Below, piece by piece: positions 52,797-61,591 of a stretch of 64,000 bases of DNA. The stretch spans positions 1,674,001 to 1,738,000 of the forward strand of contig NZ_CP059162.1 of the NCBI RefSeq assembly GCF_013466605.1, written 5' to 3'. The stretch comes from Pseudomonas chlororaphis subsp. aurantiaca. Lineage in GTDB: Bacteria; Pseudomonadota; Gammaproteobacteria; Pseudomonadales; Pseudomonadaceae. The notes beneath the pieces were generated by a model. That model made no database searches. It was not told the DNA's origin and saw only the letters and a program-made list of their open reading frames with translations. The position numbers and the translations under genes were made by a program. Within the stretch, counting starts at the first letter, position 1. Every line of letters starts with the position of its first letter.

Positions 52797-52909
52797 GGGA
52801 AAGGTCCACGGACGCGGCAGAGATAGATAGGCTGCTTATGATACCGAGGGTTGAAACGGTTCAGGTGGAGAAATCGATGGGTTGGCGCAAGTTTTTGCGC
52901 GCCGCGGGC

Positions 52910-53092
52910 TCAGGCTTGGGCTGGGGCCAGCAATTGCGTGGTGACCAGGGCGGCCAGGACGTTTTCCTGGGTACCGAAGCGCGCCAGCAGGGCGGCCTGT
53001 TTTTCCGGCGTCAGGCGGTTCCAGATCTCGATCATCTTTTCGGCGGTGCCGATCAGCACGCTGGCTTGAGTTTCGCTGAAGGTGTCGGTCAT
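52910..53092 (-). CDS. Small helical protein, 60 aa
   Basis: The ATG at 53092 gives a helical acidic protein (MTDTFSETQASVLIGTAEKM). The core EIWNRLTPEKQAALLARFGT looks well folded. I know similar small Pseudomonas hypotheticals but no function. It follows the 43-aa gene in the same direction with a long hairpin between. The ribosome binding site is weak. Confidence 0.65.
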   Translation of the reverse strand: MTDTFSETQASVLIGTAEKMIEIWNRLTPEKQAALLARFGTQENVLAALVTTQLLAPAQA

Positions 53093-53123
53093 GGAGGTGG
53101 TTCTCGAAAGCGGGTTTCAGGCG

Positions 53124-53157
53124 GTGTGGAAAGCGCATCAAAGAGCGCTTTCCACAC
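53124..53157. other. 13-bp stem hairpin between two small genes
   Basis: GTGTGGAAAGCGC (53124?-53136 region; arms 53124-53136 and 53145-53157) is a perfect inverted repeat with an 8-base loop and no T run. It lies between the 43-aa and 60-aa genes; it may terminate, stabilise mRNA or bind protein. Confidence 0.6.
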
Positions 53158-53173
53158 TGTCTGGGTGTTGCGG

Positions 53174-53305
53174 TCAGTCTTCGCTGTCGGCCTTGTGGCT
53201 GGCGGCGGCTTCTTTCGGCTCGGGCTGTTGGGCGCCGGCTTGTTGCGGGGTTGTCTGCTCAGTTTCGTGCAGGCTTGGGAAGGGGAGATTAGGAATCTCG
53301 TGCAT
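53174..53305 (-). CDS. Small disordered protein, 43 aa
   Basis: The ATG at 53305 follows GAGGAGCAACGAAC, a strong site. The sequence opens MHEIPNLPFPSLHETEQTTP, then is Gln/Pro/Glu/Ala-rich with an acidic end. Too short for the usual gene callers. It is probably unstructured; function unknown. Confidence 0.6.
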   Translation of the reverse strand: MHEIPNLPFPSLHETEQTTPQQAGAQQPEPKEAAASHKADSED

Positions 53306-53461
53306 GTTCGTTGCTCCTCGCAAGGTCTGTTTTTAAATCGCTGGGTAGATCCGCGCTTTTAAAAAGCCTCGGCAGGATACAGCACTGGAAATGACAAAAA
53401 GATTTTTATCTGGGGTTTTGGGATGAAAGGTGTTTCATCGGGCGGGGGATCTTTTAACGGC

Positions 53462-53527
53462 ATCGCGGGCAAGCCTCGAGCCTACGGAATTCAGGTGACA
53501 TCCGTAGGAACGAGGCTTGCCCGCGAT
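53462..53527. repeat. REP palindrome
   Basis: ATCGCGGGCAAGCCTCG and its complement near 53511-53527, with CCTACGGA/TCCGTAGG inside, 9 bp after the phhC stop (minus strand). Confidence 0.85.
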
Positions 53528-53535
53528 AGCTTTTT

Positions 53536-54732
53536 TCAGTTTTTGCAGACTTCGGCGATGGCTTCGGCCAGCAAGTCCAGGCGGGTGGCGTCGATACCGG
53601 CGACGTTGGCCCGGCCGGAGCTGACCATGTACACGCTGTGCTGGCTACGCAGTTTGCCGACCTGTTCCGGCGTCAGGCCGGTGTAGGAGAACATCCCGCG
53701 TTGCACGCCGATGTGAGCGAAGCGTTCGGCCAGGCCGAAGGGTTGCAACGCTTCCACCAGGCCCGAACGCAACTGGGCGATGCGCAGGCGCATGGCTTCC
53801 ACTTCGTCGGCCCAGAGGCTTTTCAGCTCCGGGTCGCCGAGGATGGTGGCGACCACTGCGGCGCCGTGATCCGGCGGGGTGGACCACAGGTTGCGGGCGA
53901 TGTGGGCCAGTTGGCTGCGCACGTCCAGCAGCTTTTCCGCGTCCCGGGTGCAGACGATCAGCGCGCCGGTGCGGTCGCGGTACAGGCCGAAGTTCTTCGA
54001 GCAGGAACTGGTGATCAGCAACTCGGGCAGCTCGGCCGCGAACAGGCGGACCGCCCAGGCATCCTGCTCCAGGCCGTCGCCGAAGCCCTGGTAGGCGAAG
54101 TCGATCAGCGGCAGCAGGTTGCGGCTGCGCACCACGTCCAGCACCCGATGCCAGTCATCGTGGCTCAGGTCGAAACCGGTGGGGTTGTGGCAGCAGGCAT
54201 GCAGCAGCACCACATCGCCCTTGGGTACCTGGTTCAGGGTCGCCAGCATGGCCTCGACGTCGAGGCGGTTGTCGCTGTCGACGTAGGGGAAGTGGCTGAC
54301 CGGGATGCCGGCGGCGGCAAAGATGGTTTCGTGGATCGGCCAGGTAGGGTTGCTCAACCACACGCCACGGCCCGGCAGGCAGTGGGCGATGAAGTCGGCG
54401 CTCAGGCGCAGCGCGCCGGTGCCGCCCGGAGTCTGGGTGGCGCCGGCGCGTCGTTCGGCGATCAGCTTCGAATCGGCGCCCAGCACCAGTTCATTGATCA
54501 CCTTGCCAAAGGCCGCGTCGCCGTGGCCGCCGATGTAGATCTTGGTGGTCTGCCGGTCGACCAGGCGCTGCTCGGCCAGCTTGACCGACTGCGGGATCGG
54601 CGTCAGGCCCTGGGAATCCTTGTAGACACCGACGCCGAGGTCGAACTTGCGTGGGTTGCTGTCCGACGCATAGGCCTCCATCAGGCCAAGAATCGGGTCG
54701 CCGGGTACTCGGCCTATGGCGTCGAAATGCAT
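53536..54732 (-). CDS. phhC: Aromatic amino acid aminotransferase
   Basis: 398 aa from the ATG at 54732, overlapping the phhB stop (TAATG). Class I PLP aminotransferase: substrate-binding GGTGAL, HACCHNPTGFD, aspartate in IDFAYQGFGDG, PLP Lys in SSCSKNFGLYRDRTG and Arg in SSGRANVAG. With phhA and phhB it converts Tyr to 4-hydroxyphenylpyruvate. Confidence 0.92.
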   Translation of the reverse strand: MHFDAIGRVPGDPILGLMEAYASDSNPRKFDLGVGVYKDSQGLTPIPQSVKLAEQRLVDRQTTKIYIGGHGDAAFGKVINELVLGADSKLIAERRAGATQTPGGTGALRLSADFIAHCLPGRGVWLSNPTWPIHETIFAAAGIPVSHFPYVDSDNRLDVEAMLATLNQVPKGDVVLLHACCHNPTGFDLSHDDWHRVLDVVRSRNLLPLIDFAYQGFGDGLEQDAWAVRLFAAELPELLITSSCSKNFGLYRDRTGALIVCTRDAEKLLDVRSQLAHIARNLWSTPPDHGAAVVATILGDPELKSLWADEVEAMRLRIAQLRSGLVEALQPFGLAERFAHIGVQRGMFSYTGLTPEQVGKLRSQHSVYMVSSGRANVAGIDATRLDLLAEAIAEVCKN

Positions 54733-55088
54733 TACTTGCGTCCTTCTGCGGTCTGGGCCACTTCGTCGGTGCGAGCGGCCATGATGAAGTCGTTGCGGTG
54801 CAGGCCCTTGATGGAGTGGCTCCACCAGGTCACGGTGACCTTGCCCCATTCGGTGAGCAGGCCAGGATGATGACCTTCTGCCTCGGAAATTTCACCCACT
54901 GCGTTGGTAAAGGCCAGGGCGAATTTGAAGTTTTTGAACAGGAAGACTTTTTCCAGTTGCATGACGCCATCGCGCACTTCGATGTTCCAGTCGGGGATCT
55001 GCTTGATCAGTACCGGCAGTTCCTCGTCGCTGACTTGTGGGGCATCGGCACGGCAGGCTTCGCAATGGGCTTGGTTGAGAGCGGTCAT
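54732..55088 (-). CDS. phhB: Pterin-4a-carbinolamine dehydratase
   Basis: 118 aa. The signature [31 protein letters not shown] holds the catalytic HH pair and the later His. It recycles the pterin cofactor of PhhA and is needed for its activity. Its stop overlaps the phhC start; phhA is 71 bp upstream. Confidence 0.95.
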   Translation of the reverse strand: MTALNQAHCEACRADAPQVSDEELPVLIKQIPDWNIEVRDGVMQLEKVFLFKNFKFALAFTNAVGEISEAEGHHPGLLTEWGKVTVTWWSHSIKGLHRNDFIMAARTDEVAQTAEGRK

Positions 55089-55159
55089 GGTGGGTTCCTG
55101 AAATCGGTTCTTGTTGTGGAAATTACGGGGTTTATGAGCGCCGCGCGAGGGCAGGGTGC

Positions 55160-55951
55160 TCAGGCCGCCTTGGGTTTGGGCGGAAACTTGGGGGCGTGCA
55201 GGCCCATCTGCATGCCCTGGTGAACCAGGGCCATGATGTCTTCATGGGCCAGGTCGAACAGGCGCTTGAGGTTGGGCAGCACAAAGTAGATAGGTTGCAG
55301 GATGTCGATGCGGTACGGGGTGCGCATCGCTTCCAGCGGGTCGAAGGCCTGGTGTTCGGGCACGTCGGACAGGCAGTAGACGGTTTCCTTCGGCGAGGAG
55401 AGGATGCCGCCGCCGTAGATGCGCTGGCCCTGTGGGGTGTCCAGCAGGCCGAATTCGATGGTCATCCAGTACAGGCGCGCCAGGTACACCCGTTCTTCCT
55501 TGGTGGCCTGCAGGCCGAGCTTGCCGTAGGTGTGGGTGAATTCGGCGAACCAGGGGTTGGTCAGCAGCGGGCAGTGGCCAAAGATCTCATGGAAGATGTC
55601 CGGCTCTTGCAAGTAGTCCAGTTCTTCGCGGGTACGAATAAAGGTCGCGACCGGAAACTGTTTGCTGGCGAGCAATTCGAAGAAGGTCTGGAAGGGGATC
55701 AGCGCCGGCACCCGGGCTACCTGCCAGCCGGTGGTTGCGCCCAGCACCTTGTTGATTTCGCCCAGCTGCGGGATGCGGTCGTGGGGCAGGCCGAGCTTCT
55801 CGATGCCATCCAGGTATTCCTGGCACGCACGACCCTCGATCACTTTCAGTTGACGAGTGATCAGGGTGTTCCACACCGCGTGTTCTTCATCGGGGTAGTG
55901 GATAAAACCTTGCGCGTCGGGCTCGCGGGCCACGTACTGCGTCTGCTTCAT
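55160..55951 (-). CDS. phhA: Phenylalanine 4-monooxygenase
   Basis: 263 aa, the bacterial single-domain form. Iron ligands: His and His in [13 protein letters not shown], and Glu in [12 protein letters not shown]. It hydroxylates Phe to Tyr with tetrahydropterin and oxygen. First gene of phhABC, divergent from phhR, with a candidate sigma-54 promoter and PhhR box upstream. Confidence 0.95.
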   Translation of the reverse strand: MKQTQYVAREPDAQGFIHYPDEEHAVWNTLITRQLKVIEGRACQEYLDGIEKLGLPHDRIPQLGEINKVLGATTGWQVARVPALIPFQTFFELLASKQFPVATFIRTREELDYLQEPDIFHEIFGHCPLLTNPWFAEFTHTYGKLGLQATKEERVYLARLYWMTIEFGLLDTPQGQRIYGGGILSSPKETVYCLSDVPEHQAFDPLEAMRTPYRIDILQPIYFVLPNLKRLFDLAHEDIMALVHQGMQMGLHAPKFPPKPKAA

Positions 55952-55991
55952 GCTGCTCTCCTGTCAGGGGCTGCTTCTTGTTATCAGTTGA

Positions 55992-56008
55992 CGCTAGAGA
56001 TAACCCAA
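55992..56008 (-). promoter_or_regulatory. Candidate sigma-54 promoter for phhABC
   Basis: Minus-strand TTGGGTTATCTCTAGC has GG-N10-GC spacing; the -12 half is TAGC, not TTGC, so it is imperfect. It lies 42 bp upstream of phhA. Confidence 0.45.
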
Positions 56009-56060
56009 GGTTGCAGCCCATGCAGCAGGTTGACGTGAACGTAATGGGCGGATCGGGGTT

Positions 56061-56088
56061 GATTTCGTAAAGTTTTCGTTACGAAATC
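56061..56088. promoter_or_regulatory. PhhR operator palindrome
   Basis: Perfect 10-bp arms GATTTCGTAA and TTACGAAATC around 8 bases, containing CGTAAA-N6-GTTACG, close to the TyrR/PhhR form TGTAAA-N6-TTTACA. It lies between phhA and phhR, about 95 bp before the predicted phhA start of transcription. Confidence 0.7.
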
Positions 56089-56257
56089 GTCGCAGGTCCG
56101 CTATTACTGAGAATAGTCGATTTGAAAAGGCCGGTGGCTGTCACATAATCTTGACGATTATCTGCGCGACACCGCAGAAAGTTCGTGCCGGACGGTGCCA
56201 AATAAAGCCGCTTTCTGGCGTTCACGCCCTCCATTACCTGTTTCGGGCCTTTCCTTT

Positions 56258-57823
56258 ATGCGTATCAAAGTCCACTGCCAGAATCGCATCGGCATCCTGC
56301 GCGACATTCTCAACCTGCTGGTGGAGTACGGTATCAACGTCGCCCGGGGCGAGGTGGGCGGTGAGCATGGCAATGCCATCTATCTGCATTGCCCGAACCT
56401 GATCAACCTGCAGTTCCAGGCGCTGCGGCCGAAGTTCGAGTCGATCGCCGGGGTGTTCGGGGTCAAGCGGGTCGGGCTGATGCCCAGCGAGCGGCGGCAC
56501 ATGGAGCTCAATGCCCTGCTCGGGGCGCTGGAGTTCCCGGTGCTGTCCATCGACATGGGCGGTTCCATCGTCGCCGCCAACCGCGCGGCGGCGCAGCTGT
56601 TGGGCGTACGGGTAGACGAGGTGCCGGGGATTCCGCTGTCGCGCTATGCCGAGGATTTCGACCTGCCGGAACTGGTGCGGGCCAACAAGTCGCGGATCAA
56701 CGGCCTGCGGGTCAAGGTCAAGGGTGACGTGTTTCTGGCGGACATCGCGCCGCTGCAATCGGAGCACGACGACAGCGAGGCCATGGCCGGCGCGGTACTG
56801 ACGTTGCACCGCGCGGACCGGGTCGGCGAGCGCATCTATAACGTGCGCAAGCAGGAGCTGCGTGGCTTCGACAGCATCTTCCAGAGTTCGAAAGTCATGG
56901 CCGCGGTGGTGCGCGAAGCGCGGCGCATGGCACCCCTGGACGCGCCGCTGCTGATCGAAGGCGAGACCGGCACCGGCAAGGAACTGCTGGCGCGCGCCTG
57001 CCACCTGGCCAGCCCGCGCGGGCAATCGCCGCTGATGGCACTCAACTGCGCCGGCCTGCCGGAATCCATGGCCGAGACCGAGCTGTTCGGCTACGGGCCG
57101 GGGGCCTTCGAGGGCGCCCGGGCCGAAGGCAAGCTCGGGCTGCTGGAACTGACCGCCGGCGGCACGCTGTTTCTCGATGGGGTAGGGGAGATGAGCCCGC
57201 GCTTGCAGGTCAAGCTCCTGCGCTTTCTGCAGGATGGCTGCTTCCGCCGGGTCGGCAGCGACGAAGAGGTGTACCTGGACGTGCGGGTGATTTGCGCGAC
57301 CCAGGTCGACCTGTCGGAACTGTGCGCCCGCGGCGAGTTCCGCCAGGACCTGTATCACCGGCTCAATGTCCTGTCCCTGCATATCCCGCCGTTGCGCGAA
57401 TGCCTCGACGGCCTGACGCCGCTGGTGGAGCACTTCCTCGACCAGGCCAGTCGGCAGATCGGCTGCGCCTTGCCCAAGCTGGCGCCGGCGGCCATGGAGC
57501 GCCTCAGCCATTACCACTGGCCGGGCAACGTGCGGCAGCTGGAAAACGTGCTGTTCCAGGCGGTGTCCCTGTGCGACGGCGGCACGGTCAAGGCCGAACA
57601 CATCCGCCTGCCGGACTACGGCGTGCGCCAACCCCTTGGCGACTTCTCCCTGGAAGGCGGCCTCGACGAAATCGTCGGGCGCTTCGAAAAGGCGGTGCTC
57701 GAACGCCTGTATTCCGAACACCCCAGCAGCCGCCAGCTGGGCAAGCGCCTGGGCGTGTCGCACACCACCATCGCCAACAAGCTGCGCGAGTACGAAGTGG
57801 GCAAGGGCAACGGTCCGGAGTAG
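56258..57823 (+). CDS. phhR: TyrR-like regulator of aromatic amino acid catabolism
   Basis: 521 aa from the ATG at 56258. Domains: ACT (1-~75), PAS (~80-180), AAA+ with Walker A EGETGTGKELLA and Walker B GGTLFLDGVGEM, and a TyrR-type helix-turn-helix (RQLGKRLGVSHTTIANKLRE). The loop that contacts sigma-54 (GAFTGA in true activators) reads GAFEGA, with one change. PhhR activates phhABC in response to Phe/Tyr; it is divergent from that operon. Confidence 0.93.
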   Translation: MRIKVHCQNRIGILRDILNLLVEYGINVARGEVGGEHGNAIYLHCPNLINLQFQALRPKFESIAGVFGVKRVGLMPSERRHMELNALLGALEFPVLSIDMGGSIVAANRAAAQLLGVRVDEVPGIPLSRYAEDFDLPELVRANKSRINGLRVKVKGDVFLADIAPLQSEHDDSEAMAGAVLTLHRADRVGERIYNVRKQELRGFDSIFQSSKVMAAVVREARRMAPLDAPLLIEGETGTGKELLARACHLASPRGQSPLMALNCAGLPESMAETELFGYGPGAFEGARAEGKLGLLELTAGGTLFLDGVGEMSPRLQVKLLRFLQDGCFRRVGSDEEVYLDVRVICATQVDLSELCARGEFRQDLYHRLNVLSLHIPPLRECLDGLTPLVEHFLDQASRQIGCALPKLAPAAMERLSHYHWPGNVRQLENVLFQAVSLCDGGTVKAEHIRLPDYGVRQPLGDFSLEGGLDEIVGRFEKAVLERLYSEHPSSRQLGKRLGVSHTTIANKLREYEVGKGNGPE

Positions 57824-57938
57824 CTGCTGCCGCAGGCTGCGATCGGCCTGGCTGGTATTCCGCCGAGCCTGAAGCCGCGATCGTGGCGCCAGCCTTGCGA
57901 GTCCTTCGGCCTCGATCGCAGCCTGCGGCAGCGGCTAC
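57820..57938. repeat. Long palindrome overlapping the phhR stop
   Basis: 26-bp arms (57820-57845 and 57913-57938, 25 of 26 paired) of the TGTAGCCGCTG family enclose a 67-base interior. The left arm includes the phhR stop codon TAG. Confidence 0.85.
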
Positions 57939-58073
57939 ATGGCGGTACAGAGGCCGAGCCTTGCCGTAAGCGGCATATCTGCGCCGGTTTTTCGTCTTCG
58001 ACACAATCGCCCGATTCCCTTCGACCGCCCTCAAGCTCCCGGATTTCCTGCCTTCGGCCGCCCGAAAAACAAG

Positions 58074-58091
58074 TTGGTGCGCTTATTGCTT
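58074..58091 (+). promoter_or_regulatory. Sigma-54 promoter of the flgF operon
   Basis: TTGGTGCGCTTATTGCTT has exact GG-N10-GC spacing and a TTGC -12 element. It lies 56 bp upstream of flgF. In P. aeruginosa flgFGHIJKL is an RpoN/FleR-dependent operon. Confidence 0.75.
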
Positions 58092-58146
58092 ATGGCTCAG
58101 CAGTACAGCGGTGGACGGCAAACGTCCGACATGCAGAGGAAAGACT

Positions 58147-58887
58147 GTGGACAAGTACCTTTATGTGGCCATGACCGGTGCCAGCCAGAATGCGCTGGCG
58201 CAAAAGGCGCATGCCAACAACCTGGCGAACATCTCCACCAACGGTTTTCAGCGCGACCTGGAGCAGGCGCGTTCGATGCCGGTGTTTGGTGACAGCTTTC
58301 CGGCGCGGGCCTTTGCCATGTCCGAGCGTCCGGCTACCGATTTCACCCCGGGCTCGCTGGTGGAAACCGGTCGCGACCTCGACGTGGCGGTCAGCGGCAA
58401 TGGCTGGATCGCCGTGCAGGCCCCGGATGGCGGTGAAAGCTACGTGCGCACCGGCAGCCTGAATATCGACGCCCTGGGCGTGCTGCGCGCCGGCAACGGC
58501 ATGCCGGTGATCGGCAACGGCGGCCCGATCGCCGTGCCGCCGGAGCAGCAGGTGGAAGTCGGCCAGGACGGCACCATCAGCATCCGCGCCATGGGCGAAG
58601 GCCCACGGGTGATGGCCGAGGTCGACCGCATCAAGCTGGTCAACCCGGACCTGAAGAACATGACCAAGGGTCTGGACGGTTCGATCCACACCAAGGACGG
58701 CAAGCCGGCAGCGGCTGACGCCAATGTGCAACTGGTCTCGGGTTTCCTCGAGTCGAGCAACGTCAATGCGGTCGAGGAAATGACCTCGGTGCTGGCGCTC
58801 TCCAAGCAGTTCGAACTGCACATCAAGATGATGAACACCGCCAAAGAAGACGACCAGGCCATGGCTCGGGTCTTGCAGATCAGCTAA
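58147..58887 (+). CDS. flgF: Flagellar proximal rod protein FlgF
   Basis: 246 aa from a GTG at 58147 with AGAGGAAAG upstream. The N-terminal rod motif AMTGASQNALAQKAHANNLANISTNGF (first part diagnostic) and the C-terminal FLESSNVNAVEEMTSVLALS are the conserved axial-protein ends. It is a rod subunit exported by the flagellar type III apparatus. Confidence 0.93.
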   Translation: MDKYLYVAMTGASQNALAQKAHANNLANISTNGFQRDLEQARSMPVFGDSFPARAFAMSERPATDFTPGSLVETGRDLDVAVSGNGWIAVQAPDGGESYVRTGSLNIDALGVLRAGNGMPVIGNGGPIAVPPEQQVEVGQDGTISIRAMGEGPRVMAEVDRIKLVNPDLKNMTKGLDGSIHTKDGKPAAADANVQLVSGFLESSNVNAVEEMTSVLALSKQFELHIKMMNTAKEDDQAMARVLQIS

Positions 58888-58932
58888 TTACCAGTACGTC
58901 GCGCCGTAAAACAGGCGCACGAGGAGAATCGA

Positions 58933-59718
58933 ATGCTTCCGGCTCTGTGGGTTGCCAAAACAGGTCTGTCCGCCCAGGACACTAACCTGACCACCATTTC
59001 CAACAACCTGGCGAACGTTTCGACCACGGGGTTCAAACGTGATCGCGCCGAGTTCCAGGACCTGCTGTATCAGATCAAGCGTCAGCCTGGCGCCCAGTCG
59101 ACCCAGGACAGCGAGCTGCCATCGGGCCTGCAACTGGGTACCGGCGTGCGCATCGTCGGCACCCAGAAGAACTTCACCGCCGGCAGCCTGCAGACCACCG
59201 AGCAGCCGCTGGACATGGCCATCAACGGCCGTGGTTTCTTCCAGATCCTGCAACCGGACGGCACCACTTCCTACACCCGTGACGGCACCTTCCACCTGGA
59301 CTCCAACGGCCAGATCGTCACCGCCAACGGCTTCGCGCTGGAGCCGGCGATCGTCGTACCGAACGATGCCCAGACCTTCACCGTGGGCCAGGACGGCACC
59401 GTCTCGATCACCACCGCCGGCAACCCGGCCTCGCAAGTGATCGGCAACCTGCAGACCGCCGACTTTATCAACCCGGCCGGCCTGCAAGCGGTGGGCAACA
59501 ACCTGTTCCTGGAAACCGCCGCCAGCGGCGCGCCGCAGGTCGGTACCCCGGGCCTCAACGGTTTCGGCACCACCCTGCAGAACACCCTGGAAACCTCCAA
59601 CGTCAGCACCGTTGAGGAGATGGTCAACATGATCACCACCCAGCGCGCCTACGAGATGAACTCCAAGGTGATCTCCACCGCCGACCAGATGCTCTCGTTC
59701 GTCACGCAGAATCTGTAA
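58933..59718 (+). CDS. flgG: Flagellar distal rod protein FlgG
   Basis: 261 aa. Conserved N-terminus MLPALWVAKTGLSAQDTNLT, with ISNNLANVSTTGFKRDRAEF, and C-terminus LETSNVSTVEEMVNMITTQR. The length is standard. It forms the distal rod crossing the peptidoglycan. 45 bp after flgF. Confidence 0.95.
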   Translation: MLPALWVAKTGLSAQDTNLTTISNNLANVSTTGFKRDRAEFQDLLYQIKRQPGAQSTQDSELPSGLQLGTGVRIVGTQKNFTAGSLQTTEQPLDMAINGRGFFQILQPDGTTSYTRDGTFHLDSNGQIVTANGFALEPAIVVPNDAQTFTVGQDGTVSITTAGNPASQVIGNLQTADFINPAGLQAVGNNLFLETAASGAPQVGTPGLNGFGTTLQNTLETSNVSTVEEMVNMITTQRAYEMNSKVISTADQMLSFVTQNL

Positions 59719-59769
59719 TCAAGTCCTGGGGCGGCCCGGCGGCCGCCTGCAACACCATGAGGTAGGGTC

Positions 59770-60465
59770 ATGAATCGCTTTGTATCTGTTCTCGCACTGA
59801 GTGGGTTCGTCGTGCTCGGAGGCTGCGTGGCCCCGACGCCGAAGCCCAATGACCCGTATTACGCTCCGGTGTTGCCACGTACTCCGTTGCCGGCTGCGGC
59901 CAACAACGGCTCGATCTACCAGGCAGGCTTCGAGCAGAACCTGTACAGCGACCGCAAGGCGTTCCGCGTGGGCGACATCATCACCATTACCCTCAACGAG
60001 CGGACCCAGGCGAGCAAGAACGCCAACTCGCAGATCGACAAGAACAGCAAGACCGGCATCGGCCTGACGTCGTTCTTCGGTGGTGGCCTGAGCACCAATA
60101 ACCCGGTGGGCGGCGGCGACCTGAGCCTGGACGTCGGTTATGAAGGCGAGCGCGCGACCAAGGGCGACAGCAAGTCCGGGCAGAGCAACAGCTTGACCGG
60201 CTCGATCACCGTGACGGTGGCCGACGTGCTGCCCAACGGCATCATCGCCGTGCGCGGCGAGAAGTGGCTGACCCTCAACACCGGCGACGAACTGGTGCGG
60301 ATTGCCGGCCTGGTGCGCGCCGACGATATCGCCACCGACAACACGGTGTCCTCGACCCGCGTCGCCGATGCACGCATCACCTATTCGGGCACCGGTGCCT
60401 TTGCCGATGCGAGCCAGCCGGGCTGGTTCGACCGTTTCTTCCTCAGCCCGCTGTTCCCTTTCTAG
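59770..60465 (+). CDS. flgH: Flagellar L-ring lipoprotein FlgH
   Basis: 231 aa with a lipobox LGGC (Cys19) after [15 protein letters not shown]. Family segments [20 protein letters not shown] and [15 protein letters not shown] are present. It forms the outer-membrane ring around the rod. The stop adjoins the flgI initiation region. Confidence 0.95.
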   Translation: MNRFVSVLALSGFVVLGGCVAPTPKPNDPYYAPVLPRTPLPAAANNGSIYQAGFEQNLYSDRKAFRVGDIITITLNERTQASKNANSQIDKNSKTGIGLTSFFGGGLSTNNPVGGGDLSLDVGYEGERATKGDSKSGQSNSLTGSITVTVADVLPNGIIAVRGEKWLTLNTGDELVRIAGLVRADDIATDNTVSSTRVADARITYSGTGAFADASQPGWFDRFFLSPLFPF

Positions 60466-60474
60466 GTGGCTACG

Positions 60475-61581
60475 TTGAATTTCAAACGCCTCATGCTGGC
60501 CGCGCTGTTGCTCTCGGCGGCCTGCAACGCTCAAGCCGAACGGCTGAAGGACATCGCCAGCATTTCCGGCGTGCGTTCCAACCAGTTGATCGGCTACGGC
60601 CTGGTGGTCGGGCTTAACGGCACCGGCGACCAGACGACCCAGACACCCTTCACCCTGCAGACCTTCAACAACATGTTGTCGCAGTTCGGCATCAAGGTGC
60701 CGCCGGGTTCCGGCAACGTGCAACTGAAGAACGTCGCGGCGGTCTCGGTGAGCGCCGATCTGCCGGCGTTCGCCAAGCCGGGGCAGCAGGTGGATATCAC
60801 CGTGTCCTCCATCGGTAACTCCAAGAGCCTGCGCGGCGGCACCTTGCTGCTGACGCCGCTCAAGGGGATCGACGGCAATGTCTACGCCATCGCTCAGGGC
60901 AACCTGGTGGTGGGAGGTTTCGACGCCGAAGGCCGGGACGGTTCGAAGATCACGGTCAACGTTCCGTCGGCCGGTCGCATCCCTGGCGGTGCCTCGGTGG
61001 AGCGCGCGGTGCCGAGCGGTTTCAACCAGGGCAACAGCCTGACGTTGAACCTCAACCGTTCCGACTTCACCACCGCCAAGCGCATCGTCGACAAGATCAA
61101 CGACATGCTCGGCCCGGGCGTGGCCCAGGCCATCGACGGCGGTTCGATCCGCGTTACCGCGCCGCTCGATCCGAGCCAGCGCGTCGACTACCTGTCGATC
61201 CTCGAGAACCTGGAAATCGATCCGGGGCAGGCGGTGGCCAAGGTCATCATCAACTCGCGTACCGGCACCATCGTCATCGGCCAGAACGTCAAGGTGTCGC
61301 CAGCCGCCGTGACCCACGGCAGCCTCACCGTGACCATCACCGAAGACCCGATCGTCAGCCAGCCGGGGCCGCTGTCCAACGGGCAGACCGCGGTCGTGCC
61401 GCGTTCGCGGGTCAACGCCGAGCAGGAAGCCAAGCCGATGTTCAAGTTCGGCCCGGGTACCACCCTCGACGAGATCGTGCGTGCGGTGAACCAGGTCGGC
61501 GCGGCACCGGGCGACCTGATGGCGATCCTCGAAGCCTTGAAACAGGCCGGCGCGCTGCAAGCCGACCTGATCGTGATTTGA
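60475..61581 (+). CDS. flgI: Flagellar P-ring protein FlgI
   Basis: 368 aa from the TTG at 60475, five bases after AGGTGG; a GTG at 60466 (no space for a site) and an ATG at 60493 are alternatives. Signal peptide [20 protein letters not shown], then [20 protein letters not shown] and the usual family sequence to the end. It forms the periplasmic ring. Expression is probably coupled to flgH, whose stop lies within the ribosome binding site. Confidence 0.9.
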   Translation: MNFKRLMLAALLLSAACNAQAERLKDIASISGVRSNQLIGYGLVVGLNGTGDQTTQTPFTLQTFNNMLSQFGIKVPPGSGNVQLKNVAAVSVSADLPAFAKPGQQVDITVSSIGNSKSLRGGTLLLTPLKGIDGNVYAIAQGNLVVGGFDAEGRDGSKITVNVPSAGRIPGGASVERAVPSGFNQGNSLTLNLNRSDFTTAKRIVDKINDMLGPGVAQAIDGGSIRVTAPLDPSQRVDYLSILENLEIDPGQAVAKVIINSRTGTIVIGQNVKVSPAAVTHGSLTVTITEDPIVSQPGPLSNGQTAVVPRSRVNAEQEAKPMFKFGPGTTLDEIVRAVNQVGAAPGDLMAILEALKQAGALQADLIVI

Positions 61582-61591
61582 GGTAGGGGCC

